Shown: piece after piece, positions 46,898-55,792 of the stretch
Position numbering within the stretch: position 1 is the first letter of the stretch
How the letters are laid out: each line of letters starts with the position of its first letter
Assembly (NCBI RefSeq): GCF_013377995.1
Contig: NZ_CP055305.1
Location: 620,001 to 684,000, forward strand
Origin: Mannheimia pernigra
GTDB lineage: Bacteria > Pseudomonadota > Gammaproteobacteria > Enterobacterales > Pasteurellaceae
Direction: 5' to 3'
Length of the DNA stretch: 64,000 bases
Notes under the pieces: model-generated
Databases searched by the model: none
What the model saw: the letters and a program-made list of their open reading frames with translations, nothing else
What the model was told of the DNA's origin: nothing
Position numbers and translations under genes: made by a program

Positions 46898-47014
46898 TCC
46901 CGACGACAATAGTGCTGTGGTTCTACCTGATTCCATACCGAACTCAGAAGTAAAACGCAGTGACGCCGATGGTAGTGTGGTGATTCGCCATGTGAGAGTA
47001 GGGCATCGTCGGGG
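46898..47014 (+). rRNA. rrf: 5S ribosomal RNA
   Basis: About 116 nt. The terminal stem CCCGACGA pairs with TCGTCGGG, and the core has CCGAACTCAGAAGTAAAACG and CGCCGATGGTAGTGTGG. The ends are approximate by a base or two. Confidence 0.94.
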
Positions 47015-47035
47015 CTTATTTTAAATCTCAAACAA

Positions 47036-47086
47036 AGCAAAAACCTCAAGCTTAGTGATAGGCTTGAGGTTTTTGCTTTTTTTTAT
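47036..47086 (+). terminator. rRNA operon terminator
   Basis: AGCAAAAACCTCAAGC pairs with GCTTGAGGTTTTTGCT (16 bp), followed by a run of T. Confidence 0.92.
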
Positions 47087-47193
47087 TTTTAAAAAGCCAA
47101 AAAGCGAAAATTGCAAAAAATATAACTAAAATGACCGCTTGTACTTGTAGAATACTTGCGGTCTGGGTGTGTGAGATTGAAATAGCAGACAAA

Positions 47194-47895
47194 TTATATA
47201 AACCGAGTTCCTTGTTTTTTAACTTCTAAAATAGACGCATAATCGGCTTTCCAATCTCCTAATACAATACGGGTAAAATGATTGTGATTATGGATCGCTT
47301 GGCGATGTGTATGTCCGTGTATAAGTTGTTCTACTTTAAATTTTGTTACAATTTGAGCCGTAAATTCAGTGTTTACGTCCATAATTTCGGCAGATTTACC
47401 ACGCTTTTCTTGCTTACTTTTGGCACGAATTTTCTCCGCAATCCGAATTCGCCAAGAAAGTGGAAACATCAAAAAGATAGCTTGTCGCCATTTTTGATGG
47501 ACTTTTTTACGGAATTGTTGATATTTCTTATCATCAGTACAAAGTGTGTCGCCGTGACAAAGTAATGTGGGCGTGCCAAATAAATTAATAATATGATAAT
47601 CAGGCAAAAGAGCCATTCCTGTTTGCTGACTAAAACGTTTACCAATTAAGAAATCACGGTTTCCGCAAATAAAATAGCATTTTGTACCGCTTGTAGTAAG
47701 GGTTTTTATTGCATTTTTCACGTTTGAAATAAGTTCAGACTCTTCATCATCGCCAATCCAGAAATCAAATAGATCGCCTAATATATAAACTGCTTGTGCA
47801 AGCGGTGCTTTTTCTTGCATAAATTGCAAAAAAAGTCTGGTTATTTCAGGTTGATTTTCGTTTAAGTGGAGATCTGCAATAAAATAGTATGTCAT
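47194..47895 (-). CDS. lpxH: UDP-2,3-diacylglucosamine diphosphatase
   Basis: Hydrolyses UDP-diacylglucosamine to lipid X in lipid A synthesis; peripheral inner-membrane metallo-enzyme. The 233-residue calcineurin-like phosphoesterase has all metal motifs: FIADLHL, YILGDLFDFWIGDD, FICGNRDFLIG and IHGHTHRQAIH. ATG 47895 (MTYYFIADLHL) was chosen over 47928, since the motif starts there and the length then fits the family (about 240). Confidence 0.95.
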   Translation of the reverse strand: MTYYFIADLHLNENQPEITRLFLQFMQEKAPLAQAVYILGDLFDFWIGDDEESELISNVKNAIKTLTTSGTKCYFICGNRDFLIGKRFSQQTGMALLPDYHIINLFGTPTLLCHGDTLCTDDKKYQQFRKKVHQKWRQAIFLMFPLSWRIRIAEKIRAKSKQEKRGKSAEIMDVNTEFTAQIVTKFKVEQLIHGHTHRQAIHNHNHFTRIVLGDWKADYASILEVKKQGTRFI

Positions 47896-47916
47896 TTTGA
47901 TATTGGTGATAAAAAG

Positions 47917-47952
47917 AAAACGGTTCAATTTTTTACAAAATCGAACCGTTTG
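47917..47952. repeat. Inverted repeat (degenerate USS pair) between lpxH and the DUF1523 gene
   Basis: AAACGGTTC and GAACCGTTT flank an AT-rich loop. It resembles an eroded USS pair and is a likely terminator for the leftward DUF1523 transcript. Confidence 0.5.
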
Positions 47953-47970
47953 TCAAAGGTTTAATTAGCA

Positions 47971-48492
47971 TTAATCTTTGAAGATGCCTCGAATAAATTG
48001 CACGGAGAGGAAGAATAAGAAAGCTAATACCGCATAGAGTACATAGCTCATAATTGGTTTGCTTATAGTTTCCGCTTCGGGTAGTGGTTTAATAGACACA
48101 ATATTTCTGAACTCATTTAGCCAGTTAATACGCCAGCCGTAATATTTAATTTGAACCCGTTGTTTTTCGTTAGCATAAGCTTGTGCTTTTGCTTGAATAT
48201 CGGCGGAATCAAATTTGAAGTAAGGTGGTAAACTCCAACCAGTATCTTCGTTACGATATACCATTACTTTTTTGGTGTTAGGATCTTCAGTAAATAGGAA
48301 ATAAACATCACGTATTTGACCATCAGCAGGATTAGACTTGCTAATTATACCGTCTTTATCCATACGGCGGACTTCCATTCCTGTTACTAATGTTTCTTCG
48401 TAGCTTGGCATTGCGTAATTGATTGCGCCGCCTAGCACAATAAAAAGGGCAAGGGAGACTAAAAATAGAAAATATTTAAGTATTGTTCTCAT
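47971..48492 (-). CDS. DUF1523-family membrane-anchored protein
   Basis: A 173-residue protein of unknown function. It has an N-terminal membrane helix (LKYFLFLVSLALFIVLGG), a periplasmic domain with DUF1523 segments (RDVYFLFTEDP, MVYRNEDTGWSLPPYFKFDS, YYGWRINWLNEFRNIVSIKP) and a C-terminal helix (MSYVLYAVLAFLFFLSVQF). It lies 10 bp after the tatD-family gene, so probably in one operon. The family name is from memory of its motifs; its role is not established. Confidence 0.78.
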   Translation of the reverse strand: MRTILKYFLFLVSLALFIVLGGAINYAMPSYEETLVTGMEVRRMDKDGIISKSNPADGQIRDVYFLFTEDPNTKKVMVYRNEDTGWSLPPYFKFDSADIQAKAQAYANEKQRVQIKYYGWRINWLNEFRNIVSIKPLPEAETISKPIMSYVLYAVLAFLFFLSVQFIRGIFKD

Positions 48493-48502
48493 ATTTTATT
48501 CC

Positions 48503-49291
48503 TTATAATTGGATGTTAAATAATTTTTGCACATTTTCAGTTGTAATGCGAGCTAATTCTTCTGTTGAAACCCCTTTTAATGTCGCAACATATTCACAAG
48601 TTTCTCTCACATAAGCGGGCTGATTTGGCTTTCCTCGATAAGGAATGGGTGCTAAATAAGGTGAATCGGTTTCAATCAATAAGCGATCTAGTGGGATTTT
48701 TCGCACTACATCTCGTAATTCTTCGGCATTACGGAAAGTTATAATGCCTGAAATTGAAATATAAAAACCAATCTCTAATGCACGCTTTGCCATAGTCCAA
48801 TCTTCCGTAAAACAGTGCAACACACCCCCGCATTTTTCCGCTCCGTTTTGTTCTAGCATATTCATTGTATCTTCACGCGCTGAACGTGTGTGGATAATAA
48901 GCGGTTTATTGAGCTTATTTGCAATCTCAATTTGTTGCACAAAAAGTGATTGTTGCAATGTTTTAGTTTCTGGTGTGTAGTGATAATCTAAACCAGTTTC
49001 GCCAATGGCAACCACTTTTGGATCTTGAGCAAATTGAAATAGTTTATCGTAATCAAATGGCTCATCTTCTACATTCAATGGGTGAACGCCACAAGAAAGA
49101 GAAACATCGTTACGATGAGCGGTTAGATTTTTCATTGCCTCAAAACGTCCAATAGTAGTGCAAACTGAAAGAAAATGATGTACACCACGTGCTTTCGCAT
49201 TTTGAATCACTTCATCCACATTTTTGTGTCGGTTTTCGTAGTCTAAAGAGTCTAAATGACAGTGTGAGTCGATAATAAATAAGTCTTTCAT
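48503..49291 (-). CDS. TatD-family metal-dependent hydrolase (YcfH-like)
   Basis: Probable DNase or D-aminoacyl-tRNA deacylase-type TIM-barrel hydrolase. The 262 residues have the TatD motifs IDSHCHLD, CGVHPLN, IGETGLDYHY, LNKPLIIHTRSA, VLHCFTED and LIETDSPYLAP. Its place next to holB and tmk matches E. coli ycfH, hence the YcfH comparison. It starts 16 bp after the holB stop. Confidence 0.92.
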   Translation of the reverse strand: MKDLFIIDSHCHLDSLDYENRHKNVDEVIQNAKARGVHHFLSVCTTIGRFEAMKNLTAHRNDVSLSCGVHPLNVEDEPFDYDKLFQFAQDPKVVAIGETGLDYHYTPETKTLQQSLFVQQIEIANKLNKPLIIHTRSAREDTMNMLEQNGAEKCGGVLHCFTEDWTMAKRALEIGFYISISGIITFRNAEELRDVVRKIPLDRLLIETDSPYLAPIPYRGKPNQPAYVRETCEYVATLKGVSTEELARITTENVQKLFNIQL

Positions 49292-49307
49292 TTGTTCCTT
49301 TTATGAT

Positions 49308-50285
49308 TTATTCAAAAATCAAAACCAGCTTTGTTAAACAATCCAGCAACATCAATTCCTGATTTACGGCATTAATCTCCACTAGATCCTGTTGAGTTTG
49401 TTGAAGAATTTGCTGTCCTTGTAGTAAGCCATAGGCGGTGAGCTGTTGGCTAAATGGAATAATGCCGTTTTGGAGGTCTGGATTGAGCCAGCCTTGTGTA
49501 ATGTTCATTTTAGCTTTGAGGGCATCGCTAAAGAAACTTTCTAACCATTCAAGTTGTTGTAATACATTCCCTTTTTCTTTGTCGAAAGCTTGAAAAAGCA
49601 ATACAACATCTCGATTTTTGTAAAAACGCCAGAAGGTTTGTAGAAATGTTTTTCGCTTTAACAAGCGGTCATTTTCGAGAAAATTTTTGCAAATAAGCGG
49701 GCGAGAGCGGCAAATACGCAGTGCAATTTCCAACTCAGACATTGAGGTTGTAGGAAATTGTGTGTGAAGCCATTGCATTACCTCGTTCGCTTGTGGGGCA
49801 TAAATCACCCAGGTTTGGCTTCGGCTCTGAATGGTAGCTAACACGGTTGATTGCAATGGAGCTTCAAGTAAGAAATAGACATTCTCACGTGGCTCTTCAA
49901 GGGTTTTGAGAAGTGCGTTGCTACTTGCTTCGGTTAATCGATCTACGCCTCGAATATACACGACGGTGTTACCGCCTTGTTGAGCGAAATTTTGTAGGTT
50001 AGCGATCAATTCTCGCACCTGATCGATGCCAATATCTTTACCTTCAATCGGTTCTAAAATATGGAAATCTGGGTGGTTTTTGCTTTGCGTAAGTTGGCAA
50101 CTTTTGCATTGACAGCAAGGGGTATTGCTCGTTTTTTCTGTGCAGAGTAACCACTTAGCCACTTTTTCGATTAACGTATTTGTGCCAAGCCCAACATCGG
50201 TTTTAAACAGCAGAGAGTGATGCCCTCGTCCGTGTAAAAAGGAGTCGATGAGTTTTTGGTAAGTGCTTGTAAGCCAACTATACAT
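49308..50285 (-). CDS. holB: DNA polymerase III subunit delta prime
   Basis: Clamp-loader subunit. The 325 residues show the N-terminal YSWLTSTYQKLIDSFLHGRG, zinc cluster CCQCKSCQLTQSKNHPDFHI, and the SSNALLKTLEEP sensor-type segment conserved in clamp loaders. The P-loop-like region is degenerate, as expected for delta prime. ATG 50285 is chosen: it overlaps the tmk stop by one base (TAATG). An upstream ATG at 50297 is possible but lacks similarity. Confidence 0.93.
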   Translation of the reverse strand: MYSWLTSTYQKLIDSFLHGRGHHSLLFKTDVGLGTNTLIEKVAKWLLCTEKTSNTPCCQCKSCQLTQSKNHPDFHILEPIEGKDIGIDQVRELIANLQNFAQQGGNTVVYIRGVDRLTEASSNALLKTLEEPRENVYFLLEAPLQSTVLATIQSRSQTWVIYAPQANEVMQWLHTQFPTTSMSELEIALRICRSRPLICKNFLENDRLLKRKTFLQTFWRFYKNRDVVLLFQAFDKEKGNVLQQLEWLESFFSDALKAKMNITQGWLNPDLQNGIIPFSQQLTAYGLLQGQQILQQTQQDLVEINAVNQELMLLDCLTKLVLIFE

Positions 50286-50905
50286 TATTTCAGCCAATTT
50301 CTGATTGCGTGTTGAATATCGGCAGTAACTTTTTCAATCGATTGCTCTGCATTGATTATGACTGCTTTGTTATTATTTTTTGTAAGCTCTAAGTAACGTT
50401 CTCGTGTGCGATAAAAAAAGTCTAAACTTTGTTGCTCAATACGATCTAACTCACCTCTGCCTCTAGCACGCGCTAGTCCGATGACAGGATCGAGATCGAG
50501 GTATATCGTTAAATCAGGCTCAAAAGTGCCAAGCACCGATTCTTTTAAAGTTTCGAGTAATTTGCGATCGAGTTTACGTCCCCCACCTTGATAGGCTTGG
50601 GAAGACATATCGTGCCTGTCGCCTAGCACCCATTTACCTTCGGCAAGTGCTGGTTTGATCACATTTTCCACCAGTTGAACACGGGCGGCATAGAGCATTA
50701 ATAATTCCGCTTTATCTGTTACAGGCTCTTCGGTTTCGTGTTTAATTAAATGACGGAGTTTTTCGGCAAGAGGAGTGCCACCCGGTTCACGAGTCATCAC
50801 GATATTACTAATGCCTGCTTGCTCTAACTCTTTTAAAATCACTTGGTGAGCAGTTGTTTTGCCTGCACCTTCTAAGCCTTCAATCACAATAAATTTTCCA
50901 CGCAT
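50285..50905 (-). CDS. tmk: Thymidylate kinase
   Basis: Phosphorylates dTMP to dTDP. The 206 residues begin MRGKFIVIEGLEGAGKTTAH with the P-loop, followed by the DRH-type motif VLGDRHDMSSQAYQGGGR and a LID region rich in Arg (LARARGRGELDR). ATG 50905 fits the family N terminus; the frame opens earlier at 50962, overlapping mltG. It is part of mltG-tmk-holB-tatD. Confidence 0.95.
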   Translation of the reverse strand: MRGKFIVIEGLEGAGKTTAHQVILKELEQAGISNIVMTREPGGTPLAEKLRHLIKHETEEPVTDKAELLMLYAARVQLVENVIKPALAEGKWVLGDRHDMSSQAYQGGGRKLDRKLLETLKESVLGTFEPDLTIYLDLDPVIGLARARGRGELDRIEQQSLDFFYRTRERYLELTKNNNKAVIINAEQSIEKVTADIQHAIRNWLK

Positions 50906-50915
50906 AGATTTCTCG

Positions 50916-51965
50916 CTATTTTTTCTGTTCGTTACTTTGATTATTTTTGCGTTTACGTTCAATTTGAATCCACTCTTGCACCGCTTTATTATGATCTTTT
51001 AATGTTTTACTAAATTTGTGTCCGCCTGTACCATCTGCGACAAAGTATAAATAGGGTGTGTAATCAGGATTGGAGACCGCTTTAATAGAAGCCTCACTTG
51101 GCATAGCGATCGGTGTAGGCGGTAAGCCGTCAATTTGGTAAGTATTATATAGTGTTACTTCTTCTAAATCTTTACGGCGAATATTTCCATCATAGCGATT
51201 GCCCATACCGTAAATCACGGTTGGATCGGTTTGCAGACGCATTTTAATGCGTAAGCGGTTAATAAAAACAGAAGCAATTTTAGGGCGTTCGCTCGCAATG
51301 CCCGTCTCTTTTTCGACAATCGATGCAAGAATTAACATCTCATAAGGATTGGCAAGCGGTAGATTTTCTGCTCTATTTTGCCAAGCATTCTCTAAGATGG
51401 TTTTTTGCCGTTGATAAGCACGTTTGAGTAAAGCTAAATCGGTAGAGTTTGGTGTGTAGCGATAAGTATCTGGTGCAATCCAACCCTCGATTTTTGTATA
51501 TGGAATACCGAGTAATTCAGCAATTTCTTTTTCCGATTTATCTTGGAGAGTTTGTTGCAAATAGTTCGCTTTAGATAATTGCTCGTACCCATTTTGGAAG
51601 GTTCTACCCTCAATAAATTGCACATTTAATTGCACTTCTTTGCCTGAATTTAAATGAGCCAGCAAATCTTTTACGGTAGCTAAGTTATTTAATGAATAAG
51701 CTCCAGCTTTAAATTTGCTTAACTCTGGATGTAATCGCATTAAGTAGGGGAGAAGATCCGCATCATTATGGGTAATAATACCTTGTTCTTTTAAAAGACC
51801 TGCTAATCGGTGGCTAGAAATCCCTTTTTCCAGTATAAAAAGTTGATCTGGTTGGGCGGTGATTTGATGCTCTGCTAAGGAATTAAGTTTTTGGTAGCCA
51901 TAAAATAATCCACCACAAGCAATAACACCAGCTAAACTTAATGCAATAAGGATTTTTTTTAACAT
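50916..51965 (-). CDS. mltG: Endolytic peptidoglycan transglycosylase MltG
   Basis: Cleaves nascent glycan strands at the inner membrane. The 349 residues have one N-terminal helix (MLKKILIALSLAGVIACGGL), a LysM-like region, and the YceG catalytic domain (EGWIAPDTYRY, LASIVEKETG with the catalytic Glu, SVFINRLRIKMRLQTDPTVI, YNTYQIDGLPPTPIAMPS). It is the first gene of the leftward group with tmk and holB. Confidence 0.95.
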   Translation of the reverse strand: MLKKILIALSLAGVIACGGLFYGYQKLNSLAEHQITAQPDQLFILEKGISSHRLAGLLKEQGIITHNDADLLPYLMRLHPELSKFKAGAYSLNNLATVKDLLAHLNSGKEVQLNVQFIEGRTFQNGYEQLSKANYLQQTLQDKSEKEIAELLGIPYTKIEGWIAPDTYRYTPNSTDLALLKRAYQRQKTILENAWQNRAENLPLANPYEMLILASIVEKETGIASERPKIASVFINRLRIKMRLQTDPTVIYGMGNRYDGNIRRKDLEEVTLYNTYQIDGLPPTPIAMPSEASIKAVSNPDYTPYLYFVADGTGGHKFSKTLKDHNKAVQEWIQIERKRKNNQSNEQKK

Positions 51966-52053
51966 TGAATTTGAATAATGGTTAAGAAGAAACGCGTTAA
52001 ATTTTACTATAAAGCGGTTGTTTTTTCAGAAAAATTTGTAAATAAGAAATAAG

Positions 52054-52129
52054 TGGTGGGTCATGAAAGATTCGAACTTTCGACCAACGGATTAAAAGTC
52101 CGCTGCTCTACCGACTGAGCTAATGACCC
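52054..52129 (-). tRNA. tRNA-Lys (TTT), copy 3 of the array
   Basis: Reverse strand, 76 nt with CCA. Acceptor GGGTCAT pairs with ATGACCC; the anticodon loop CTTTTAA gives TTT. Identical to the two copies upstream. Confidence 0.96.
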
Positions 52130-52152
52130 AAATAGGTGTTTTTGAAGATTAG

Positions 52153-52228
52153 TGGTGGGTCATGAAAGATTCGAACTTTCGACCAACGGATTAAAAGTCC
52201 GCTGCTCTACCGACTGAGCTAATGACCC
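52153..52228 (-). tRNA. tRNA-Lys (TTT), copy 2 of the array
   Basis: Identical in sequence to the neighbouring copies and separated from each by spacers of 22-23 bp that are also nearly identical. Confidence 0.96.
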
Positions 52229-52250
52229 AAATAGGTGTTTTGAAGATTAG

Positions 52251-52326
52251 TGGTGGGTCATGAAAGATTCGAACTTTCGACCAACGGATTAAAAGTCCGC
52301 TGCTCTACCGACTGAGCTAATGACCC
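52251..52326 (-). tRNA. tRNA-Lys (TTT), copy 1 of the array
   Basis: Promoter-proximal copy, identical to the other two. Recent tandem duplication is likely since the spacers also match. Confidence 0.96.
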
Positions 52327-52348
52327 AAATCTTGTGTAACGAGGGCAT

Positions 52349-52376
52349 ATCATACGGATTTTTGAAGGTTTGGCAA
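52349..52376 (-). promoter_or_regulatory. Promoter of the tRNA-Lys array
   Basis: On the reverse strand: TTGCCA (52376-52371), a 16-base gap, and TATGAT (52354-52349), with a GC-richer GCCCTCG discriminator before the first tRNA. Confidence 0.75.
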
Positions 52377-52465
52377 GTATTTTTTATTTAAATAATGTTG
52401 AGTGTGTGGTTTATAAACAATTTTACGGAAATTTAAGCATATTTTATTCAGTCTATAAACGGGCT

Positions 52466-52494
52466 TTTATCTTTTTCTGAAAATAGGCTATAAT
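52466..52494 (+). promoter_or_regulatory. Probable ppa promoter
   Basis: TATAAT at 52489-52494 with a weak TTTATC -35 17 bp upstream; 48 bp before the ppa start. Confidence 0.5.
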
Positions 52495-52541
52495 CACGCC
52501 GTTTATTAAACTCTCGATTTTAATTTAGAAGGAAACCAAAA

Positions 52542-53069
52542 ATGGGCTTAGAATTAGTGCCAGCTGGTAAAGCGTTACCAGATGATATTTATGTTGTTAT
52601 TGAAATCCCTGCAAATTCAGATCCAATCAAATATGAAGTGGATAAAGAAACGGGGGCATTATTCGTTGATCGTTTTATGGCAACGGCAATGTTTTATCCA
52701 GCAAACTATGGTTATGTAAATAATACTTTATCATCAGATGGCGACCCAGTAGATGTATTGGTGCCGACACCATACCCATTACAACCAGGCTCAGTGATTC
52801 GTTGTCGCCCAGTAGGGGTATTAAAAATGACTGATGAAGCGGGCGGCGATGCAAAAGTAGTTGCAGTACCACACACTAAATTAAGCAAAGAGTACGATCA
52901 TATTAAAGATGTTGGTGATTTACCTGCATTATTAAAAGCACAAATTCAACACTTTTTTGAAAGCTATAAAGCACTAGAAGCAGGTAAATGGGTGAAAGTT
53001 GAAGGTTGGGGAGATGTAAATGAAGCTCGCCAAGAAATTCTAGAATCTTTCGAGCGTGCTAAAAAGTAA
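52542..53069 (+). CDS. ppa: Inorganic pyrophosphatase
   Basis: Hydrolyses PPi and so drives biosynthesis. The 175 residues are a family I enzyme of E. coli size (176). Motifs are IPANSDPIKYEVDKETGAL, YPANYGYVNNTLSSDGDPVD with the DGDPVDVLV metal-binding signature, and KVVAVPHTKLSKEYDHI. AGAAGGAAACC precedes the ATG. Confidence 0.98.
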   Translation: MGLELVPAGKALPDDIYVVIEIPANSDPIKYEVDKETGALFVDRFMATAMFYPANYGYVNNTLSSDGDPVDVLVPTPYPLQPGSVIRCRPVGVLKMTDEAGGDAKVVAVPHTKLSKEYDHIKDVGDLPALLKAQIQHFFESYKALEAGKWVKVEGWGDVNEARQEILESFERAKK

Positions 53070-53081
53070 TTTTTTTCTCTG

Positions 53082-53111
53082 AATGCCAAGCAGATTTGTT
53101 TGGCATTTTTT
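53082..53111 (+). terminator. Terminator after ppa
   Basis: AATGCCAA pairs with TTGGCATT, followed by TTTT. Confidence 0.78.
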
Positions 53112-53124
53112 GTGGGATATCAAT

Positions 53125-53880
53125 ATGAACTTTATTAAAAAACTAGGCCTTTCTATTTTTTTATCTATCATCGTGGTTTCTTGTGCAACAACAGAAAGTA
53201 TTAACCAAGAAGCAGCTCATCATTATTCACAGGTGAAATCGCAAGCTCGTCAACAAAATGCGATTGATGCATCATCGCCTACCGCAAAACGTGTGCATAC
53301 CGTATTTAATAAAATGAAACCTTACGCTGAAAAAGCAAACCAAACAAGCGTCCCTTTCCAGTGGGAAATTACCGTTTTAAAATCTGATGAGCTCAATGCG
53401 TGGGCAATGCCTGGTGGTAAAATGGCGTTCTATACAGGTTTAGTGGAAAAACTTAATTTATCTAACGATGAAATTGCTGTTGTGATGGGCCATGAGATGG
53501 CTCACGCTTTAAAAGAGCATGGTAAATCAGGGCGTACGGTCACGATGATTGGTGGCATTGTAGGCGCGATTGCAGATATTGCAGTAACGGCTTCAACGGG
53601 TGTAAATACCGAGGGTTTATTAAGTTCTGGCGTAGATTTAATTGCCACTAAGCCATTTTCTCGCAGCCAAGAAACAGAAGCAGATGAAGTGGGCTTAATG
53701 TTGATGGCAGAAGCGGGCTATAATCCATCGGCTGCTCCGAATGTATGGATTAAAATGAGCAAGGCAAACGGAGATTCAGGTTTATCGATTTTTTCAACCC
53801 ACCCGTCAAATGCGGATCGCCAAGAAAATTTAGCTCGTCTAGTACCTGAAGCGATGAAAGTTTATAACGCTCGTAAATAA
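53125..53880 (+). CDS. Lipoprotein M48-family zinc metalloprotease
   Basis: Predicted membrane-attached periplasmic protease in the LoiP/YggG group, which works in envelope quality control in E. coli. The 251 residues have a lipoprotein signal (NFIKKLGLSIFLSIIVVSCA, lipobox VVSC), the zinc motif HExxH in VVMGHEMAHALKEHG, and the third ligand region SRSQETEADEVGLMLMAEAG. ATG 53125 was chosen over 53083 because the lipoprotein signal begins there. It ends with a terminator. The exact orthology to loiP is not certain. Confidence 0.88.
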   Translation: MNFIKKLGLSIFLSIIVVSCATTESINQEAAHHYSQVKSQARQQNAIDASSPTAKRVHTVFNKMKPYAEKANQTSVPFQWEITVLKSDELNAWAMPGGKMAFYTGLVEKLNLSNDEIAVVMGHEMAHALKEHGKSGRTVTMIGGIVGAIADIAVTASTGVNTEGLLSSGVDLIATKPFSRSQETEADEVGLMLMAEAGYNPSAAPNVWIKMSKANGDSGLSIFSTHPSNADRQENLARLVPEAMKVYNARK

Positions 53881-53918
53881 GATGATGACAAGCGGTGGAT
53901 TTTTACTAATTTTTTGCA

Positions 53919-53956
53919 AAAATGCTCTTGATGATTCAAGAGCATTTTTGTTTTTG
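53919..53956. terminator. Terminator between the M48 gene and trpS
   Basis: AAAATGCTCTTGA pairs with TCAAGAGCATTTT, followed by TGTTTTT. A single USS (53889-53897) lies just before it. Confidence 0.85.
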
Positions 53957-53968
53957 GTTTCTACTCAA

Positions 53969-55000
53969 TTAGTAACGCACAAAGCCGACCAATTCGTAAA
54001 CCTTACCTAAAGTCTCTTTGGCTCTCGCTCTGGCTTTGTCTGCACCTTCACGGTAGATTTTTTCAAGCAAGGCTTCGTTTTGGCGGTAGTGATGGTAACG
54101 CTCTTGAAGGTTGATTAAGAACGCAGAAACCTGATCCGCTACTTCGGTTTTTAAATGACCATACATTTTGCCTTCAAACTCTGCTTCTAATTCCGCAATG
54201 GTTTTGCCTGTAATCGCTGAAAGAATATCTAACAAGTTAGACACGCCCGCCTTATTTTGCACATCGTAACGTACTACAGGTGGCTCATCGCCATCGGTCA
54301 TTGCACGTTTGATTTTCTTTGCCACTGCTTTAGGATCTTCGAGTAAACCAATGACGTTATTGCGGTTGTCATCTGATTTTGACATTTTTTTTGTTGGTTC
54401 CAGTAACGACATCACTCTTGCCCCTGACTTCGCAATAAATACTTCAGGCACAGCGAATACAGGCTCAATAAGATTTCCTTCGGCGTCTTTTTTGCCATAT
54501 AACGCATTGAAGCGGTTGGCAATATCACGAGTGATTTCCAAATGTTGCTTCTGATCATCGCCTACTGGCACTTGGTTTGCTTGATAGAGAAGAATATCTG
54601 CCGCCATTAACACTGGGTAAGTGAATAAGCCAACATTCACATTTTCTTCATAGCGAGCGGATTTATCTTTAAATTGCGTCATACGCCCCATCTCGCCAAA
54701 ATAGGTGTAACAGTTTAATATCCAAGCTAATTGAGCGTGTTCAGGCACCTGGGATTGAATAAAAATCGTACTTTTGTTTGGATCAATGCCACAAGCTAAA
54801 TAAAGGGCTAATACATCTAAAGTAGATTTACGCAGTGCTTCTGGATCTTGACGCACAGTAATAGCATGTTGATCGACAATGCAATAAACACAATCATAAT
54901 CATCTTGCATTTTTACCCAGTTGCGTAACGCCCCTAAGTAGTTACCAATGGTCAGTTCCCCAGACGGCTGAACGCCACTAAATACGATAGGTTTGGTCAT
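53969..55000 (-). CDS. trpS: Tryptophanyl-tRNA synthetase
   Basis: Charges tRNA-Trp; class I synthetase. The 343 residues have MTKPIVFSGVQPSGELTIGN with the TIGN form of the HIGH motif, the GDDQKQHLEITRDIANRFN segment, and the KMSKS motif in PTKKMSKSDDN. ATG 55000 fits the E. coli N terminus; the frame opens at 55024. It is 54 bp after the gph stop. Confidence 0.97.
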   Translation of the reverse strand: MTKPIVFSGVQPSGELTIGNYLGALRNWVKMQDDYDCVYCIVDQHAITVRQDPEALRKSTLDVLALYLACGIDPNKSTIFIQSQVPEHAQLAWILNCYTYFGEMGRMTQFKDKSARYEENVNVGLFTYPVLMAADILLYQANQVPVGDDQKQHLEITRDIANRFNALYGKKDAEGNLIEPVFAVPEVFIAKSGARVMSLLEPTKKMSKSDDNRNNVIGLLEDPKAVAKKIKRAMTDGDEPPVVRYDVQNKAGVSNLLDILSAITGKTIAELEAEFEGKMYGHLKTEVADQVSAFLINLQERYHHYRQNEALLEKIYREGADKARARAKETLGKVYELVGFVRY

Positions 55001-55054
55001 TTTATCATCTCGTTTTGATTGCAAAAAATTGTGGAAATTATACCGCTTGTCGTC

Positions 55055-55723
55055 TTATTCGCCTACAATTTTCAACACATCTTTAAATTCAGCGGTGACA
55101 AAAGTAGGCTCAGATTGCTCAATTGGCACATTGTAGTTATAGCCATAAGTTAAACCAACTACATCACAGCCTGCGGCTTTGGCGGCGATGACGTCATTTT
55201 CTGAATCGCCCACAAATAGGAATTCTTGTGGAGCGATATTGAATTTTTCACAAATAAAGAACATTGGGTCTGGGTGGGGTTTAATTTTAGGGAGTGATTG
55301 TCCTCCTAAGGTTTCGTCGAATAAGTGGTAGATGTCAAAGGCAGAAAGCACGGGTTCGACTAATTTAGTTGGTTTGTTTGTGATAACAACCAGCGGATAG
55401 CCTTTGGCTTTTAAGGCTTCTAAGGTTTCTTTAACATTTGGGAATAGCGTGCTTTTCTCACACACATAGGTTGCGTAGTATTTATCAAAGTGCATTCGCA
55501 TTGTGGTTAATTCATCGGCTTGGAAAATTTTGCCTGTGTGAGCAACCGCATTTTGGAAGAAAATGTCAGCCCCTTTGCCAATCCAAGTTAGCACTTTTTC
55601 CTGTGTCACGGTTGGCAAGCCTGCTTCTAAGAACATTGAGTTTACGACTAAGGTTAGGTCAGGTAGGGTGTTAATGAGGGTTCCATCTAAGTCAAAACCA
55701 ATTACTTTGTATTTATTGCTCAT
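55055..55723 (-). CDS. gph: Phosphoglycolate phosphatase
   Basis: HAD-family phosphatase clearing 2-phosphoglycolate. The 222 residues have motif I FDLDGTLINTLPDL, motif II VVITNKPTK, motif III Lys in LPKIKPHPDP and motif IV FVGDSENDVIAAKAAG. It is followed by trpS, the same order as in several gammaproteobacteria. Confidence 0.93.
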   Translation of the reverse strand: MSNKYKVIGFDLDGTLINTLPDLTLVVNSMFLEAGLPTVTQEKVLTWIGKGADIFFQNAVAHTGKIFQADELTTMRMHFDKYYATYVCEKSTLFPNVKETLEALKAKGYPLVVITNKPTKLVEPVLSAFDIYHLFDETLGGQSLPKIKPHPDPMFFICEKFNIAPQEFLFVGDSENDVIAAKAAGCDVVGLTYGYNYNVPIEQSEPTFVTAEFKDVLKIVGE

Positions 55724-55740
55724 TGTTTTTCCTTAAAAAT

Positions 55741-55789
55741 GTAAGCGGTCATTTTTTGCAAATTTTTTGCTATTTTCGACCGCTTGTTA
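55741..55789. terminator. Inverted USS pair between lgt and gph
   Basis: TAAGCGGTC and GACCGCTTGTTA flank TTGCAAATTTTTTGC-type sequence. It probably terminates the lgt transcript on the reverse strand. Confidence 0.65.
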
Positions 55790-55792
55790 TCA

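Noticed and set aside
52040..52330. About 98-bp tandem repeats that could be taken for a CRISPR or satellite array
   Set aside because: Each repeat folds as a full tRNA-Lys with CCA; the spacers are constant rather than variable.
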